In this document: one piece after another, positions 22,968 through 34,000 of the stretch | How positions within the stretch are numbered: the stretch's first letter is position 1 | Layout of the letters: every line of letters starts with the position of its first letter | From: Macrobrachium rosenbergii | Taxonomy: Eukaryota > Arthropoda > Malacostraca > Decapoda > Palaemonidae | Length of the DNA stretch: 64,000 bases | Direction: 5' to 3' | Assembly: GCF_040412425.1 (NCBI RefSeq) | Contig: NC_089783.1 | Location: 43,606,125-43,670,124, forward strand | Notes under the pieces: generated by a model | Told to the model about the DNA's origin: nothing | What the model saw: only the letters and a program-made list of their open reading frames with translations | The model's database searches: none | Translations under genes and position numbers: made by a program

Positions 22968-24152
22968 GCCTTATACTACCAACTGTGCTGCCACAACTGG
23001 GCCTAAGGTGAAAGTGTCGAAGGGTTCATTTGCTAACTCCTTAAGGCAGAAAGAGGTAAAGGTTGTTTGCCTCTTCCAAATTCCTGCTTGCAGGATTTGT
23101 CCCACAGCGTAGTTCTTGAAGGCTATAGAGGAACCCATACCTCCAATATCATGAGCCTTGATTCTGGTAAGGACAGGACTAGCACTACCTCCCAGACTGT
23201 AGGCTCTTCTTATCACCTCTCTCAACCAGGAGAGTGTGTTTTTGGATACCTCATTCTTTATTCGACTTGTACTGATGAACAGCCTACATTTTACAAGTCT
23301 AAAAGGAGCGGTTCATTTCAGGTATACTCTGACACCCTTAACAAGACATAGTAACATTTCATCTTGATCATCTCCCACGAAGTCCTTGAGAGAGGGACTG
23401 GAACAGCCACTGAATCTTGGGTCATATGAGGATGGATTCTGAATTTTTGCTACAAACTCTGGAAAAAAGGTGAAGCCTAGTTCCGTCTAACCACGGGTAT
23501 GGGTAACCTCAGGGGAAATGCCATGTAACACTCCAATCCTCTTCGCAGAAGCTAATGCCAATAGGAACACAGTCTTCAACATTAAGTCTTGGTCCAAAGA
23601 AGTCTTGATAGGCTCATATGGGGACTTTGTCAAAGAAGAAAGGACTTTGATGACATCCCACTCTGGGGTGTCAAAACTCTGGGCGAGCAACTTTTCTCAA
23701 AATGTTTCACCAAGTCAGACAATTCCCAAGACATAAACAAGTCTATGCTACTTGTTTTAAACACTTTAAACAGGGCAGCTCTATAGCCCTTAATTGCTGA
23801 AACAGAGATTCTTCTTGTGTCTTAGGTAAAGGAGGAAATCTGCTACATCCTTTACAGCTGTTTTGAGGGGATGTATCTTCCTCTCATTACACCAACCCAG
23901 GAAAATTTTCCTTTTTCCCTGGTATAGGTTGAGAGGACTGTCTGAGCTGGCAATGACTGTTGAAGCTTTTCTTGAAAAACCACTCATTCTGAGCAGTTGC
24001 TTGACAGCCTCCATGCGTGTAGTTGGAGGGAGGCTACTGCTTGATGTACTCGGCTGCTGTATTATTGTCTTAGGAGATTCTTTATTAGTGGAAGTCTTGG
24101 AAAACCTAGCAGCAAGTGGAGAAGATCTGCATACCACTCTACCTGTGGCCAC
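22968..24152 (-). pseudogene. DIRS tyrosine recombinase, catalytic residues lost
   Basis: The N-terminal part ends LNLYQGKRKIFLGWCNERK and VADFLLYLRHKKNLC. The first Arg is kept in ALASAKRIGVLHG (about 23540). The second box reads AHDIGGMGSS, so the Arg of HxxR is Gly. The nucleophile region reads TTFTSFCLKEL, so Tyr is Cys. Several frameshifts separate these parts. The protein would be inactive even if translated. Confidence 0.75.
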
Positions 24153-24189
24153 TTTGGAGCTACCATGTCACCCTGAGGTCTTGGGAAAT

Positions 24190-25000
24190 GAACAACCTGT
24201 TTAAGACTCTTCTGATTTGACTGAATGGGGAAACATGTAGACATCCATGTTGTCACAGTGATGCTGAAAGGCGTCCTGGAGAACGGCTCTTTTGTCTTGG
24301 ACTGGAGAGCATTACAAGGATAGTCTGTGATTCACTAAAGTGACGAACAAATCCAGAGTGGGACCCTCCCACAATTTGAAGAGTATGTTCGCTACTGCTT
24401 GACCCAATGACCATTCTGTCCCCACTACCTGGTCTGGCCTGGTCAAAGTGTCTGCAAGAATTTTGTTCTTCCCTGGAATGTACCTGACCCTCAGTATTAG
24501 TCCCTTGGGCTCTGAACATTCATGTATCCTTACTGCCAGAAGACTTAGTACACAAGAAATCGTCCCTCCTTGTTTGTTCAAGTAAGAGACAACTGAAGTG
24601 TTGTTGCTCATTACTATTGTGATCTTGCCCAAAAGAGTCTTCTGGAACAACTGTAGAGCTCACCAAGCTGCTTTCATCTCCAAGACATCTATGTGTTGTC
24701 GATATTCCTTTCCAAACCACTTGCCTGGGACAATCTTCCCTTTTAGGTGGGCACCCCAACTCCTTCGAGATGCATCTGTGAAAAGAAGAACTCCAGGGCT
24801 GGTTGGCTGAGTCAAAGTCCTCACAGATGATTCTGTGGTTCTCTCCACCACTGTAGATCTAGAATGTTCTTTGACACTGGTATTAGGTCTTTCACTGACT
24901 TTGTTTGACTCTTGCTCTCCTCTTTTAACTTCCACTGCAAGGAACGAATGTGAGTTCTGCCCCTTGGAAGCAGTTTCTCTAAGGATACAAGGTGTCCTAA
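24190..25000 (-). pseudogene. DIRS RNase H and methylase-like segment
   Basis: Reads VLLFTDASRRSWGAHLKGK, HIDVLEMKAAW, then VMSNNTSVVSYLNKQGGT (Asn in place of the usual Asp), RVRYIPGKNKILADTLTR and GTEWSLGQAVANILFKLWEG, followed by a WPQVEWYADLLHLL stretch. Frameshifts fall between these blocks. Confidence 0.75.
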
Positions 25001-25089
25001 AAAATCTGCCATTTCTTTTTTGATTGTAGAGGTTTTGGAGAGGAACTGGCTGAAGATTTCTAGGAACTTGGTTATTCTCTCTTGAGATG

Positions 25090-25705
25090 GATAGGCCATA
25101 GCCCTCTGGGTGTTGACTATTATTCCCAGGTATCTTTGGTGTTGATTATTATTCCCAGGTATCTCATCTCTTGAGTCAGAATAAGGTCCAACTTTTTTGA
25201 GCCTGACTAGGATTCCCAGAGTTTTGCATAAATTTAAAATTAAGTCTCTGTGCTTGAGGGCATGCTCTGCTGCCTGAGCAAAAATGAGGCAATTGTCTAA
25301 TTATCTCCATGGACGAATCCCCCTTCTGTGGGTCCATTCTGAGATTAGTTGAAAGACTCTGGTAAAGACCTGGGGAGCTGTCGCTAGGCCGAAGCAGAGA
25401 GCCCTGAACTGGTAGGTGATGTTTTCTGAGATGAACCTGAGAAACTTCCTGGAGGAATGATGTATCAGGATGTGGAGATACGCATCTTGAAGATCTAGGG
25501 AGACCATGAAGTCTCTAGGTTTAGGTAAGTGTTCAAAGCTGACTGGTCTAAAAGAGGTCTCCAACCTCCCGATACTTTATCTACCAGGAAGAGGTGGCTG
25601 TAAAAACCTGGTAATTTGTCTCTGACTATTTCCATAGCACCTTTGCTTAGCATGCCTCTCACCTCTTGCTGTAAGGCTCTCTGTTTGGCAGTCTTTCTTG
25701 TAGGA
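25090..25705 (-). pseudogene. DIRS reverse transcriptase, YxDD box altered
   Basis: RT motifs in order are FYSHLFLVDKVSGGWRP, then DFMVSLDLQDAYLHILIHHS, then YQFRALCFGLATAPQVFTRV. At the active-site box it reads a stop, then LDNCLIFAQA, where YLDDWL is expected: the Tyr codon is replaced by a stop and the second Asp by Asn (GAC AAT). KKVGP and YLGI follow further on. Confidence 0.8.
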
Positions 25706-25742
25706 TGGGAACTTGAGTGGGGTGGATGACAAAAGTGGTTTG

Positions 25743-27897
25743 TTACTGAAGGGGAGGATATACCCTTTCCTGGGAGTTTGAACTGTCCAATCCTCTGCTC
25801 CTCTGTTTTGCCAATCTTCCCACTTGTTCCCTAGACAGTCCCCCAACCCTGGTCTGAAAATGTTGAGGGGGGAGCCTCTCCATCTCATCTACTTCCTCCT
25901 CTCTTTCCTGCTCCAGAACATCTGCCTGACCAGAGGGGAAAAGAGGAATGGTAAGGTTGTCTTCCTTCTTCTTTAGTTCTTCCGCTGAAAGACTGGGAGC
26001 CCTGGCAAAATTTATGCTGAAAAGGCTGTCTGCCAGATCTCGTCTGTCTGTTCTGAGGGTAGGGTTGTCTTCTAGGGACTGACTTACAAGGGTTGAGGAT
26101 AGCCTGTCCTTGGCCTCTTCTCTTCTGTCTGCAGCAGTTTGTTCAAAGGTTCTGGGAGAAAGCAAGTTGGGACTTTAGACAAAGGGCTATTTCTCAAATT
26201 CAGCAAAGAATCTGAGATTTGTCTCTGGGCTAATGACAGGAATGAGTCCCTTCTCTTAGGAGAATATTCGCCCATATATTGGAAATGTGTTACGTGACGT
26301 ATCTTAAAGCCCTACCAGATGGGGCAAAGAAACCTTTAATTGCCAGCCAAGACTCAGGGGGAACTACTTCTTTAATCTGTCTGTGCACAGCCCCTTGGCA
26401 ATTGTCTAACCACAAGACAGCCCTCAATGCCCTTCCCAAGACCACTTCAAAGTTAATCACTGCAGCACTGGAGAATTTAGAGCTTACTTGTCTCAAGGTC
26501 TCTCAAAATCCTGGGAAGAGGCAAATTCTCAGTGACAGAATTTTGCCTGCCATGTTAGAGGAGGTGGTAGTAACTTCAGAGATCTGGAAGAGGCTAGTGA
26601 ACCTTCTTCCCCTGCAATAAGTTTGTCCAAGTCTTTTAAGGCAGACTTTACCATAGGAGACCAAGGCAGACAGAAGGAGTGTTTGTCTCTGGAATGATCT
26701 CCACTACTTGTTCCATAAAAGAGATGTTGGTGATGTCTTCAGCGATTCCCTCTCAGGTTCAGGAAGATTTAAGTCCTCTCTAATTTTTAAATTAAAATCC
26801 ATAAAACTCAGATCTTCTTCAGGCAGATCTTGGAGGGCTCAATCCAATTCATACATCTCAAGGGTCTAACAGGCTTGAAGGACCGGGTCTGTTCCATTCC
26901 TCGCTATGATGATGGGACCGGTTATCTTGTCTCCATTGGCTGATTGGCTCATCCAAGGGAGAAAGAACTCTTGTTCTCCATCGGAGTCCCCACACAAAGA
27001 ACAGTGCATTAACTGCTGTCAGGAACAAAGTGTTGCCCTGCGGATCTTCTCTCTGTACCACTTAAAGTTCAAGGGAGTAGCGTGCTGTGTTACTCTTCTA
27101 GAACGTGAGGGGGAAGCATTCTCCGAACATCACCAAGAGGAACAGCTCTTCTCTGTATGTCGTTCAAGTTTCACGGCATCATGCTTCTGGAACGTGAGCG
27201 GGAGGTGTGACTGGAAGGGAACGGAGACAGAGGAGTGGCAGACCAGTGTACTGAATGATGTCGAGAGCGATGGCTTTGGTCTCCAAGTCTCTCATACTTT
27301 GAGGAGGCACCGTGCCGCGTTACTCTTCTAGAACACATGCGGGAGGTGTCCTCGGGAGGGTATGAAGATTGACAATCCTGGAGTTTCTTGCTCCATCTGG
27401 GACCCATTTCAGTAATGGAATGGTGAGCTTTCTTCTGAAGAATCTTCTTCCCAGAGGGTGAATCAGTCAGACAATGTTTCTGCTGAGTTGGGTGCATAGG
27501 AGAATCTGGATCTGCCGGGGTTGTCCTACGTCTCTTCTGTTGAAGACCATTAGGTCTTCAAAATCTCCAAACGAGCTACCCAGTTGCATCTTTACTGACT
27601 TGGTACCAGTTACAATACCATCCTGAAATTCTTTATTAAGAGTTTGCCAAAGGGATAACAAAATCTTCCGTGGAAATTCCTTTGGAGCGGAGTACAAAGA
27701 CTGAGAGAAAACGGTCCTCTGGGAGCGATGGGAAGTGGAGAAGGGGTGAGGATGGGTAGTGTCAGAGACAGAGATGGGATGCAGGTGATGAAGGGTGAAG
27801 TTTCTATCAAGACCGGTGTCATCTTCTTTCTTTGCCTTTTAGTTTTCTGGTAAAGAAAGCTATTGGGATGGCTTTGTCTGTCCATCTGCACTTTTTC
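25743..27897 (-). pseudogene. DIRS ORF1 (Gag-like)
   Basis: Starts near 27891 (MQMDRQSHPNSFLYQKTKRQ, then PKEFPRKILLSLWQTL). A middle block (26496-26284) reads FSSAAVINFEVVLGRALRAV and LAIKGFFAPSG, comparable to the capsid-like region of the other copies. The last part (26165-25743) is a charged stretch leading into RT. Stops and shifts break it. No Cys module like the other copies was found. Confidence 0.5.
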
Positions 27898-27924
27898 TGT
27901 CTGCCCTCAGATCTTAAAAACTGG

Positions 27925-28330
27925 TGAGCCTAGAGGGCTGGTATGTTAATCATCCACCCTCCAATCATCATACATACCAAATTGCAGCCCTCTAGCCTCA
28001 CTAGTTTTTATTTTATTTAAGGTTAAAGTTAGCCATAATCATGCATCTAGCAATGCTATAGGACAGGCCACCATCAGGCTGTGGTTGAAAGTTTCATGGG
28101 CCGCAGCTCGTACAGAAAACTCAGTTGTGCCGAAGAAACTTTGGTGCAGTTTTTACTTGTTTTCATATTTCTCCTACTGAGACGGCCACTCTTTAAACTC
28201 ACTACAAGTAATTTCATGAGAGCATTCAAAACCGCTGCACGATACTATACACACCGTATGGGGATCTACTGTCACCGAAGACATAAACTTCCCACAAGAT
28301 TTGTTTTTTCCCGTACAACAGCATGATTCG
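27925..28330 (+). repeat. Interspersed repeat inside the 5' part of the DIRS element
   Basis: Contains gagcctagagggctggtatg, a T/A-rich linker, aggccaccatcaggctgtgg, tttcatgggccgcagctcgt and gccgaagaaactttggtgca. It resembles a repeat I associate with decapod genomic sequence; that association is from memory and not verified. It interrupts ORF1-proximal sequence, so it probably inserted later. Confidence 0.35.
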
Positions 28331-28984
28331 TGTTTTCCCATATCTTCCATAATGAAAAAGTAAACACAAAAATCATTGGAAGATCTGGAAAAACAAATAA
28401 TAACAACTCAATATTAAACAAAGTTCCGTCTAAAGCACGGACCAAAAGGTTCATCGATCAATGAGCAAGACTGAACAAGCACACCCACTCTAACTCTAGA
28501 TCACAAGAGCAAGTCAGTGAGTATGGCTCAAAAAAGTTAAAATCTGAATCTGGAAGCTAGAAACAACACCAAGTTTCATCAATACAAACAACAAAAGTTC
28601 AGTAAGTAGTAACGGGTAACGAATAAACCTACAAAAATTGCTCAAAATTAATTGCAACACTACGAACCACAGAGAGAGACAAAGTGCGTCTTAGACGATG
28701 ATGATTGGGAAACAATTGAGGAGATAAGATAGGTTCAGACTAGACCAGACTGGGCAGAGGAAGCTAGTGGTTTCCAGTAAAACGAGTCTACAGTCAGCCG
28801 ATCACGTGAAGCGTATGGGAATGTCTCCAATATATGAAGGTGTAGGGAGTATTCGTACCAGAATAAATGCTGGGCTTAGAACACATGTTATGTATACAGT
28901 GACTTTACTGTCCTTTGGTAACTGCTAGGAACTTGCAGACGAACTTTTCTTGAAATATCATATCCTTTTTTCCTCATCTTGAAC

Positions 28985-29600
28985 TCTGATATCCATTCTC
29001 AGAAGTTTACACTTGTACTACCTGTTTCCAAGAAGGGCGATTGATTTAATCCGACCTATTGTTTTCCTACTGTTCTTGATGTTATCAGAGCTGAAATCTC
29101 TAATATTCAATTCAGTGCTCACCTTCTTAAATAACTAAAAATTTACAGCCTTCTCTTTTTTACCAGTGCAGATATGGTAAAGAAAAATCAATTAGAGATT
29201 TTTTTACTTCTGGACTTCCTCTCGGGAAATATTGGAAATCACATCACTTCTCATGACAGGATTTGCAATAAAGTTATCATTTCACTATTCATTCTATAAA
29301 CTCATTCTAAGCTGTTCAACAAGCTGGTTTGTTTGTTGAAAGTGTAAGGTCATACATCTATCCTCGCCCCTACCTCCAGTGTAAGATATGTTTTCTCAGT
29401 ATTTTTCCTTCTCTTTATCAATGACCTCCTCCATAAAACTTCCTTTACCCAATCAGGTGTAGATGCTTCTTGGCATCTACTCACCAGAAAGCCTACTCAA
29501 CAATTTACATTTCTCTCAAAAGCTGCATCTCAATCTGTTAATAGTGTTATGACATAAATTCATATCTGTGGAGAATTTCTTAATGGGCTAATGAAACTTT
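28985..29600 (+). mobile_element. Non-LTR (jockey-like) reverse transcriptase fragment
   Basis: Broken + frames give KFTLVLPVSKKGD then NPT, an IRAEISNIQFSAHLLK stretch, CRYGKEKSIRDFFTS, and at 29402-29432 FLLFINDLLHKTSF, the hallmark LFINDL phrase of jockey/CR1-type RTs. Many stops. No endonuclease domain is seen. Confidence 0.55.
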
Positions 29601-30560
29601 GTTTTGTTGCTTTTACAACCAATTTCTTTTAATCTCTCATCATTTCTTTCTGCTACATTTTACTAAGGTTTGAGATTTTGGAAAGAGACACCCCACAGAT
29701 CCATCACTATTTTAGCTACAGGAGTAAAAAGTACCAGTATATCCCAGGGGCTCATCTCAGTGGCCTGGTTTGGTCTGCCTTCAAGAAGCTCCATGTACTC
29801 TAGATAAAATCCATATACTTCTCCCTTGAGCAGTTCCTTCAGAATTATGTAGAGCCCCTCTGCCCTTCCATGAAGTACTGCTCTCACATCTTGTAAGACC
29901 TTTCAAAAATTGTTGTCTATGATAGAGTTGAATAAAAGAAATGTCTTGGCTCTTAATTTCCAATATAATTTTTTTCAACTCAATCAAAAAGTATCAACTT
30001 CCTTGTTATACAAAGGTATTAGGGGACAGAGCTCAAAGCAACTGATTGTATGTAAAATTCATTCCTTACTGTTCTTGCGCAATTTCCATTTTTAATGTGG
30101 AACTCTTAACCACCCACTGTGTTTTTAGACATTTAAATGTCAAAAAGTATTAACTTCCTTGTTTTGACTTCCTTGTAACATCAAGGTGTTAGTGGGCAAT
30201 GCTCAAAGTAACTTATTGATTGTAAGTAAAATTCGTTCCTCACTGATCATACACACAGTTTCCATTCCTAAATGTGGAACTCTAAACCACCCACTGTGTT
30301 TTTAGACATTGAAACATGTCTCTCTCTCTGATGCCCATCTTGGTCTTATCAACATAAAATAACTACTTACCCCATATATCAAGGACAGATAATTAGCATC
30401 ACATACACACACTGTAAAAACACTATTTTAAAACATCCTTTTGCAAGACTAAGGTTCTTTTAGGAATTCATAACCTGCATGACAAAACAAAAATAATATC
30501 AGTTAAATGCATGTAACTGTAGCTTCATAAAAAGGCATTTTTAACCCTCTCTACATTTTT
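29601..30560. other. OTUB1 3' flank, with an imperfect direct repeat
   Basis: A repeated unit of roughly 170 bp occurs at about 29984-30125 and 30139-30310 (caaaaagtat-aacttccttg, then ggaactct-aaccacccactg and tgtttttagaca in both). A 74-residue open frame at 29663-29887 (-) was not recognised. Confidence 0.5.
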
Positions 30561-30563
30561 ATT
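30558..30563 (-). promoter_or_regulatory. Candidate OTUB1 polyadenylation signal
   Basis: AATAAA on the - strand about 300 nt after the OTUB1 stop codon. Hexamer match only. Confidence 0.3.
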
Positions 30564-30859
30564 TTCATGTTCCCATTGTTGCCAGATATTAAGTTTATCC
30601 ATAATTTCTTTTGATCTGTTTCATAAAAATACTCATATTAGGGGAAATACCTGATTGAAGACCTAAGCACATTTTTTTGTTGGGAGAATCAAGATTCAAA
30701 TAAAATTAAGAGGAAAATAGAAATTCAATTGCAGATTTCCAAAAAATAACTGTGGATTCTCAAGAACAAGTAAGTGATACTCAAAAGCCAAGAAAGTGAG
30801 ATACTATAATGTATAACCTACTTATATAAAAAGAGAAAAGAATCTAATTCACAAAAGTA

Positions 30860-31060
30860 TTATGCCTTATACAATATATCATAATGCCCAGGTCTATATA
30901 AAAGGTGAATGATTGGCTCTTTGTCTTCAGGGAAATCATGTGTTGCAACAGTTGCACCCTCTCCTCTATCTAGGTACATGACTCGAACACCCACACCTAG
31001 GGCAGCAGTTAGAGCAACTATATGAAGGTGATCACACTCCCTGTACATTGGTTCCACCTC
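30860..31060 (-). CDS. OTUB1: OTUB1 exon 7 (catalytic His, stop)
   Basis: The acceptor is gtcttttcag, then EVEPMYRECDHLHIVALTAA ... VMYLDRGEGAT ... LLYRPGHYDILYKA and TAA. GHYDILY holds the catalytic His. The end of a DIRS element lies 34 nt upstream of the exon start. Confidence 0.96.
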   Translation of the reverse strand, partial: EVEPMYRECDHLHIVALTAALGVGVRVMYLDRGEGATVATHDFPEDKEPIIHLLYRPGHYDILYKA

Positions 31061-34000
31061 CTGAAAAGACATTTTAAATACTTCGTACAAACAATGACAA
31101 ATGTTTAAATTAATTTGTACTTTTCATAGCTAACAAACCTGTGGTCTTAACATTAGGATAAATCTTCTGGCGCCAGCTGGAAACCGGTAAAAAACGACAG
31201 GAATTGTATGCAAGGAACTGATGGCATCTGGCATCAGCCATGGGAATGAGGGAGGAAGCGGGCAACGACCTAATCTCCAACCCCGTGACATATTTAGTTT
31301 TCCTCATACCACCTTCAGAGGAGGACATACTTTTTGCTCTCCTCCCTAAAGCCGGTTTTTCTTTCTTGCCCATGTTTTGATGTTTTTATCACAGATTAAA
31401 TATTTCATACAACACCCATTAATTATAAAAATGGTATTTTCATAATAAACCAAGTTTCATATATACTTACCAAGTAATTACATAGCTATACTATTCCACT
31501 TGCGCAGCAGTTAAAAATTTGATGTTCGCTGTAGCGATTTGTTTGTTTATAGTGTAGGTCACTAATTTCGTGCTTCATGTCCATCAGAGGGGAAGAGGGA
31601 GGGCTCTGATCTTGTAATTACTTGGTAAGTATATATGAAACAATTTTATTATGAAAATACAATTTTCATATATGTAACTTACCAAGTAATTACATAGCTG
31701 AATCCCACATTGATAGATGGTGGGATGAATGGACATATTCAGTTCCAAAAACAATCAGATATGAGGATGAATTTGCAACATAAAAATCTGTTAGCATTGA
31801 TAAAATGCTTGTTGTAACCTTACGTGGTAAGACAGCTGCAGTAGAAAATTACTACCTTGGTTTTTGCTCATCTGGACCTGTAGCGACTTAGTGGAACGGC
31901 CATGGTAAGTCCCTACTTTTGAGAGGGGGGGGCCTTAGAGTGAAGGAGCCTTCTGAACACCCATAAAGCAATATACAAAAAACTGCCCTTGCCCTGGGCA
32001 CAGTACCAAAATACAATAGACCAATGAAAATAGCTACCCACACCAACAACAATAAAGATTAAAAACCATCATACCACTACCACAGACTGATGGGCACTCT
32101 GGGTACAAGTAACCCCAGGCTCCCCCCAAAAAACACTCAACACCCAAAAATTCAAGGTGGAGAAGTTACAGATAGGAAGGGTTGCTTCCCATACTTCCTC
32201 CCCAATACTGAGCCAGCCACCGATAATGAACCTAAGGTACTGCAATTTTCGTACATCGTTTCAATTTCTTAAGATGGTGTGAGGCAGAAACGGAATTGCA
32301 TTTCCGGTATGTTGACTGGAGGATAGTCGAGAGCAACATACTATGCCTAAAGGCATACGAAGTGGCGACAGCTCTTAATATCGTGCACTCTGATCTTAAA
32401 GGAAGGTAAGACATCTTTTATTTGAGAGTGTGCCTCGATGATCAGACTTCTAAGAAAAAATGACAGAGCTTTCTCAGAAACAGTTTCGAAAGGTTCTTGA
32501 CGGAACACCAGAGGTTACTGGCAGGGCCTCTGATTCTCTCTGTCCTGTCTAAGTAATACCTCAGCGTGCCCTCACTGGGCAAAGGACCCTTTCCTCCTCC
32601 TCTGGTCCTAGAATGTCCATGAGACTTTTAATAGAGAACAAGCATGGCCAGGGATTAGACGAGGACTCGTTCTTAGCCAGGAAGCCTAGTATGAAGGTGC
32701 AGACATCTCCCTTCAAGACACCGATACACTTGTCAATAGCCTGCAACTCGCTTACTCTCTTGGCAGTGGCCAAGGCTGCAAGAAAAAGTCTTCTTAGTTA
32801 AATTCTTGAATGAAATGGTAAGGAGAGGCTCAAAAGAAGGACCCATTAACCATTCAAGTACAACATCCAGGTTCCATAACACGGAGTTGCCCTTCACCTG
32901 TTTAGAAGTCTCAAAAGACTTAATCAGATCCGTCAGGTCTTTATTGGAGGCCAAGTCTACTCCTCTATGCTTGAAGACTGATCCCAGCATAGCCCTATAG
33001 CCCTTAATAGTCGATGGGAGAGTCCTTTGGACGTCCTGAGAAAGAGAAGAAAGTCTGCTATTTGGCTTACGGTGGTTTTAGCAGACGAGATATTATTGCT
33101 GCTGCACCACCTGCGGAAGATAGCCCACTTGGCCTGGTAGACTCGGCTGGTAGACTTACGTCTACAGTACATCTAGAAATGGTTCCACAGCTTGCTTTGA
33201 AAAGCCATTTGCTCTGATGAGTCTCCGGATAGTCTGAAACCTGTCAGAGCTAGAGCAGATAGTCCTTGATGGAACTTCCAGAGATGAGGCTGTTTGAGAA
33301 GATGTGGACTTTGAAGCAGTAACCTTGAGAAGTCCACAAGAATCTTGGGAAGGTCCAGAACCATTCTTTGAGAGGCCAAAAGGGCGCTATCAGGGTCATT
33401 GGTATGTTTCTGAGACTCTTCAACTTGTTGAGAACCCCCCCTCACCATGTTGAATAGAGGAAAGGCATAGAGGTCCAGGTTTGACCAGAGTATCAGCATG
33501 GCGTCTGTCACCCATGCCTGAGGATCCAGGACTGGCGAACAAAATAGTAGACGGTAATTCTTCGATGTGGCAAACAGGTCCACTATCAGCCTGGCCCACA
33601 ACTTCCAGAGGCTGTCCGCAGACACTCTAGTGCAGGGTCCACTTCCGACTAGTGCAGGGTCCACTCTGTTGGAAGGACCTGACCTCGTTGACTTAACCTG
33701 GCCGCCAAGATGTTCATCTTTCCCTGGATGAATCTGGTGATAAGTCTGATCTGATTCTGGTCTGCCCAAATTAGCAGTTCCTTCACTGTCTGACAAAGGG
33801 AGAACGAGTGGGTTCAGCCGATTCTTGATACAGGAGAGAGCCGTGGTGTTGTTGGAATGTACCACCACGGTTCTGTTTGCTAATGCTTTCACAAGATGCT
33901 TCAGGCCGAGGTGAATGGCAGATAACTCCTTGGCGTTTATATGTAGCTTCTTCTGATCCGCAGACCAAATGCCGGAAGCTTCCCGAGTGCCCAAACGAGC

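Larger units (their letters stand above)
22448..28870 (-). mobile_element. DIRS-like retrotransposon, near full length, inactive
   Basis: The inverted terminal repeats are 22472-22585 and 28735-28850 (core acttcatgtgattggctgac / gtcagccgatcacgtgaagc). The internal complementary region at 22668-22790 joins the complement of the left end (tatatgaaggtataggtttg) to ccaatacgaatactccctac, the match of the right end. Order on the - strand is ORF1 (27.9-26.3 kb), RT (25.7-25.1), RNase H plus methylase-like (25.0-24.2), recombinase (24.15-22.97). It is 6.4 kb, the usual size for an autonomous copy, but has many stops, an altered RT box and altered recombinase catalytic residues. An unrelated repeat lies near its 5' end. 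Confidence 0.85.

Noticed and set aside
29663..29887. 74-residue open frame on the - strand near the OTUB1 3' end
   Set aside because: Reads smoothly but matches no family I know. It is beyond the OTUB1 stop and poly(A) candidate and cannot be supported as a gene.
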